Assembly: GCF_003667575.1 (NCBI RefSeq)
Contig: NZ_RCUY01000017.1
Coordinates: 1-38,288 of the forward strand
Source: Mycetocola lacteus
GTDB taxonomy: Bacteria; Actinomycetota; Actinomycetes; Actinomycetales; Microbacteriaceae
Length of the DNA: 38,288 nucleotides
Direction: 5' to 3'
Shown here: positions 38,200-38,288 of the stretch, piece after piece
How positions within the stretch are numbered: position 1 is the stretch's first letter
Layout: the number at the start of each line of letters is the position of its first letter
Made by a program: the position numbers and the translations under genes
Notes under the pieces: generated by a model
The model's input: the letters and a program-made list of their open reading frames with translations, nothing else
What the model was told of the DNA's origin: nothing
The model's database searches: none

Positions 38200-38228
38200 T
38201 TGCCCGTTCTGTGGAACCTGCGTAAAGT
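38200..38228 (+). promoter_or_regulatory. promoter at the right edge
   Basis: TTGCCC (38200-38205), a 17-base spacer and TAAAGT (38223-38228), followed by TAATACT. Sixty bases follow to the window edge without a start codon that I trust. The gene served lies beyond the window. Confidence 0.5.
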
Positions 38229-38288
38229 AATACTCATCACCCCAAAGGTGCGGCTCGCTAGAGCGGCCGGCCTCAAGCGGGATCATCC

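Overview
The window is high-GC DNA with strong GC3 bias, frequent GTG/TTG starts, dense short operons and several apparently leaderless genes. Gene content (NucS instead of MutSL-type mismatch repair, dimeric GlyRS, DUF3817, DUF3618, polyprenol-phosphate-mannose synthase with GT-C transferases, an HSP90-like protein distinct from ordinary HtpG) points to an actinomycete, most likely Micrococcales/Microbacteriaceae. It reads as chromosomal: I see no rRNA, tRNA, insertion sequence, prophage or CRISPR array.

Layout. 1-303: an intrinsic terminator, a hexanucleotide repeat and two imperfect direct repeats, no gene. 304-5034 (all minus): glutathione peroxidase, DUF3817 membrane protein, membrane-anchored DsbA-like protein, HAD phosphatase, NucS, DUF2804 protein. 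5107-7562: divergent MFS transporter and LacI regulator with a palindromic operator candidate between them. 7626-11989: MATE exporter divergent from an M13 metallopeptidase, followed by a beta-lactamase-fold protein without its catalytic motifs. 12052-18546 (minus): a gene run of two alpha/beta hydrolases, an HSP90-like ATPase and a 947-residue TPR protein. 18650-24286: Nudix hydrolase, GlyRS, a three-gene envelope module (short anchored protein with a Lys/Ala tail, holin-like membrane protein, DUF3618), HemD, and a protein with a histone-H1-like tail. 24351-27300 (minus): AcuI-type reductase, then TrhO and L-lactate dehydrogenase with overlapping reading frames. 27505-29729: a tight CoA-metabolism operon (enoyl-CoA hydratase/isomerase, HSDL2-like SDR, hotdog thioesterase). 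29920-33663: a full-length PutA-like protein whose two active sites look dismantled, with direct repeats on both sides. 33839-38146: small GntR regulator, then a polyprenol-phosphate-mannose synthase flanked by two paralogous GT-C glycosyltransferases. The last 140 bases hold a promoter candidate and the start of a leader that leaves the window.

How the genes fit together. The HSP90-like/TPR pair looks like a chaperone with a dedicated partner. The PPM synthase would supply the lipid-linked mannose donor for the two neighbouring GT-C enzymes. The CoA operon forms a small fatty-acyl pathway. Many genes have a TANNNT box exactly six bases before the start codon, so leaderless transcription appears common here.

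Most notable: (1) the PutA-like pseudoenzyme, which keeps the 1247-residue architecture but lacks the aldehyde dehydrogenase cysteine and the proline dehydrogenase lysine and one of the paired arginines; (2) a 50-bp tandem repeat made from the 3' end of that gene including its stop codon; (3) the HSP90-TPR pair; (4) the PH-like/H1-tail fusion protein. All function calls rest on motif recognition by eye; no database search was run.
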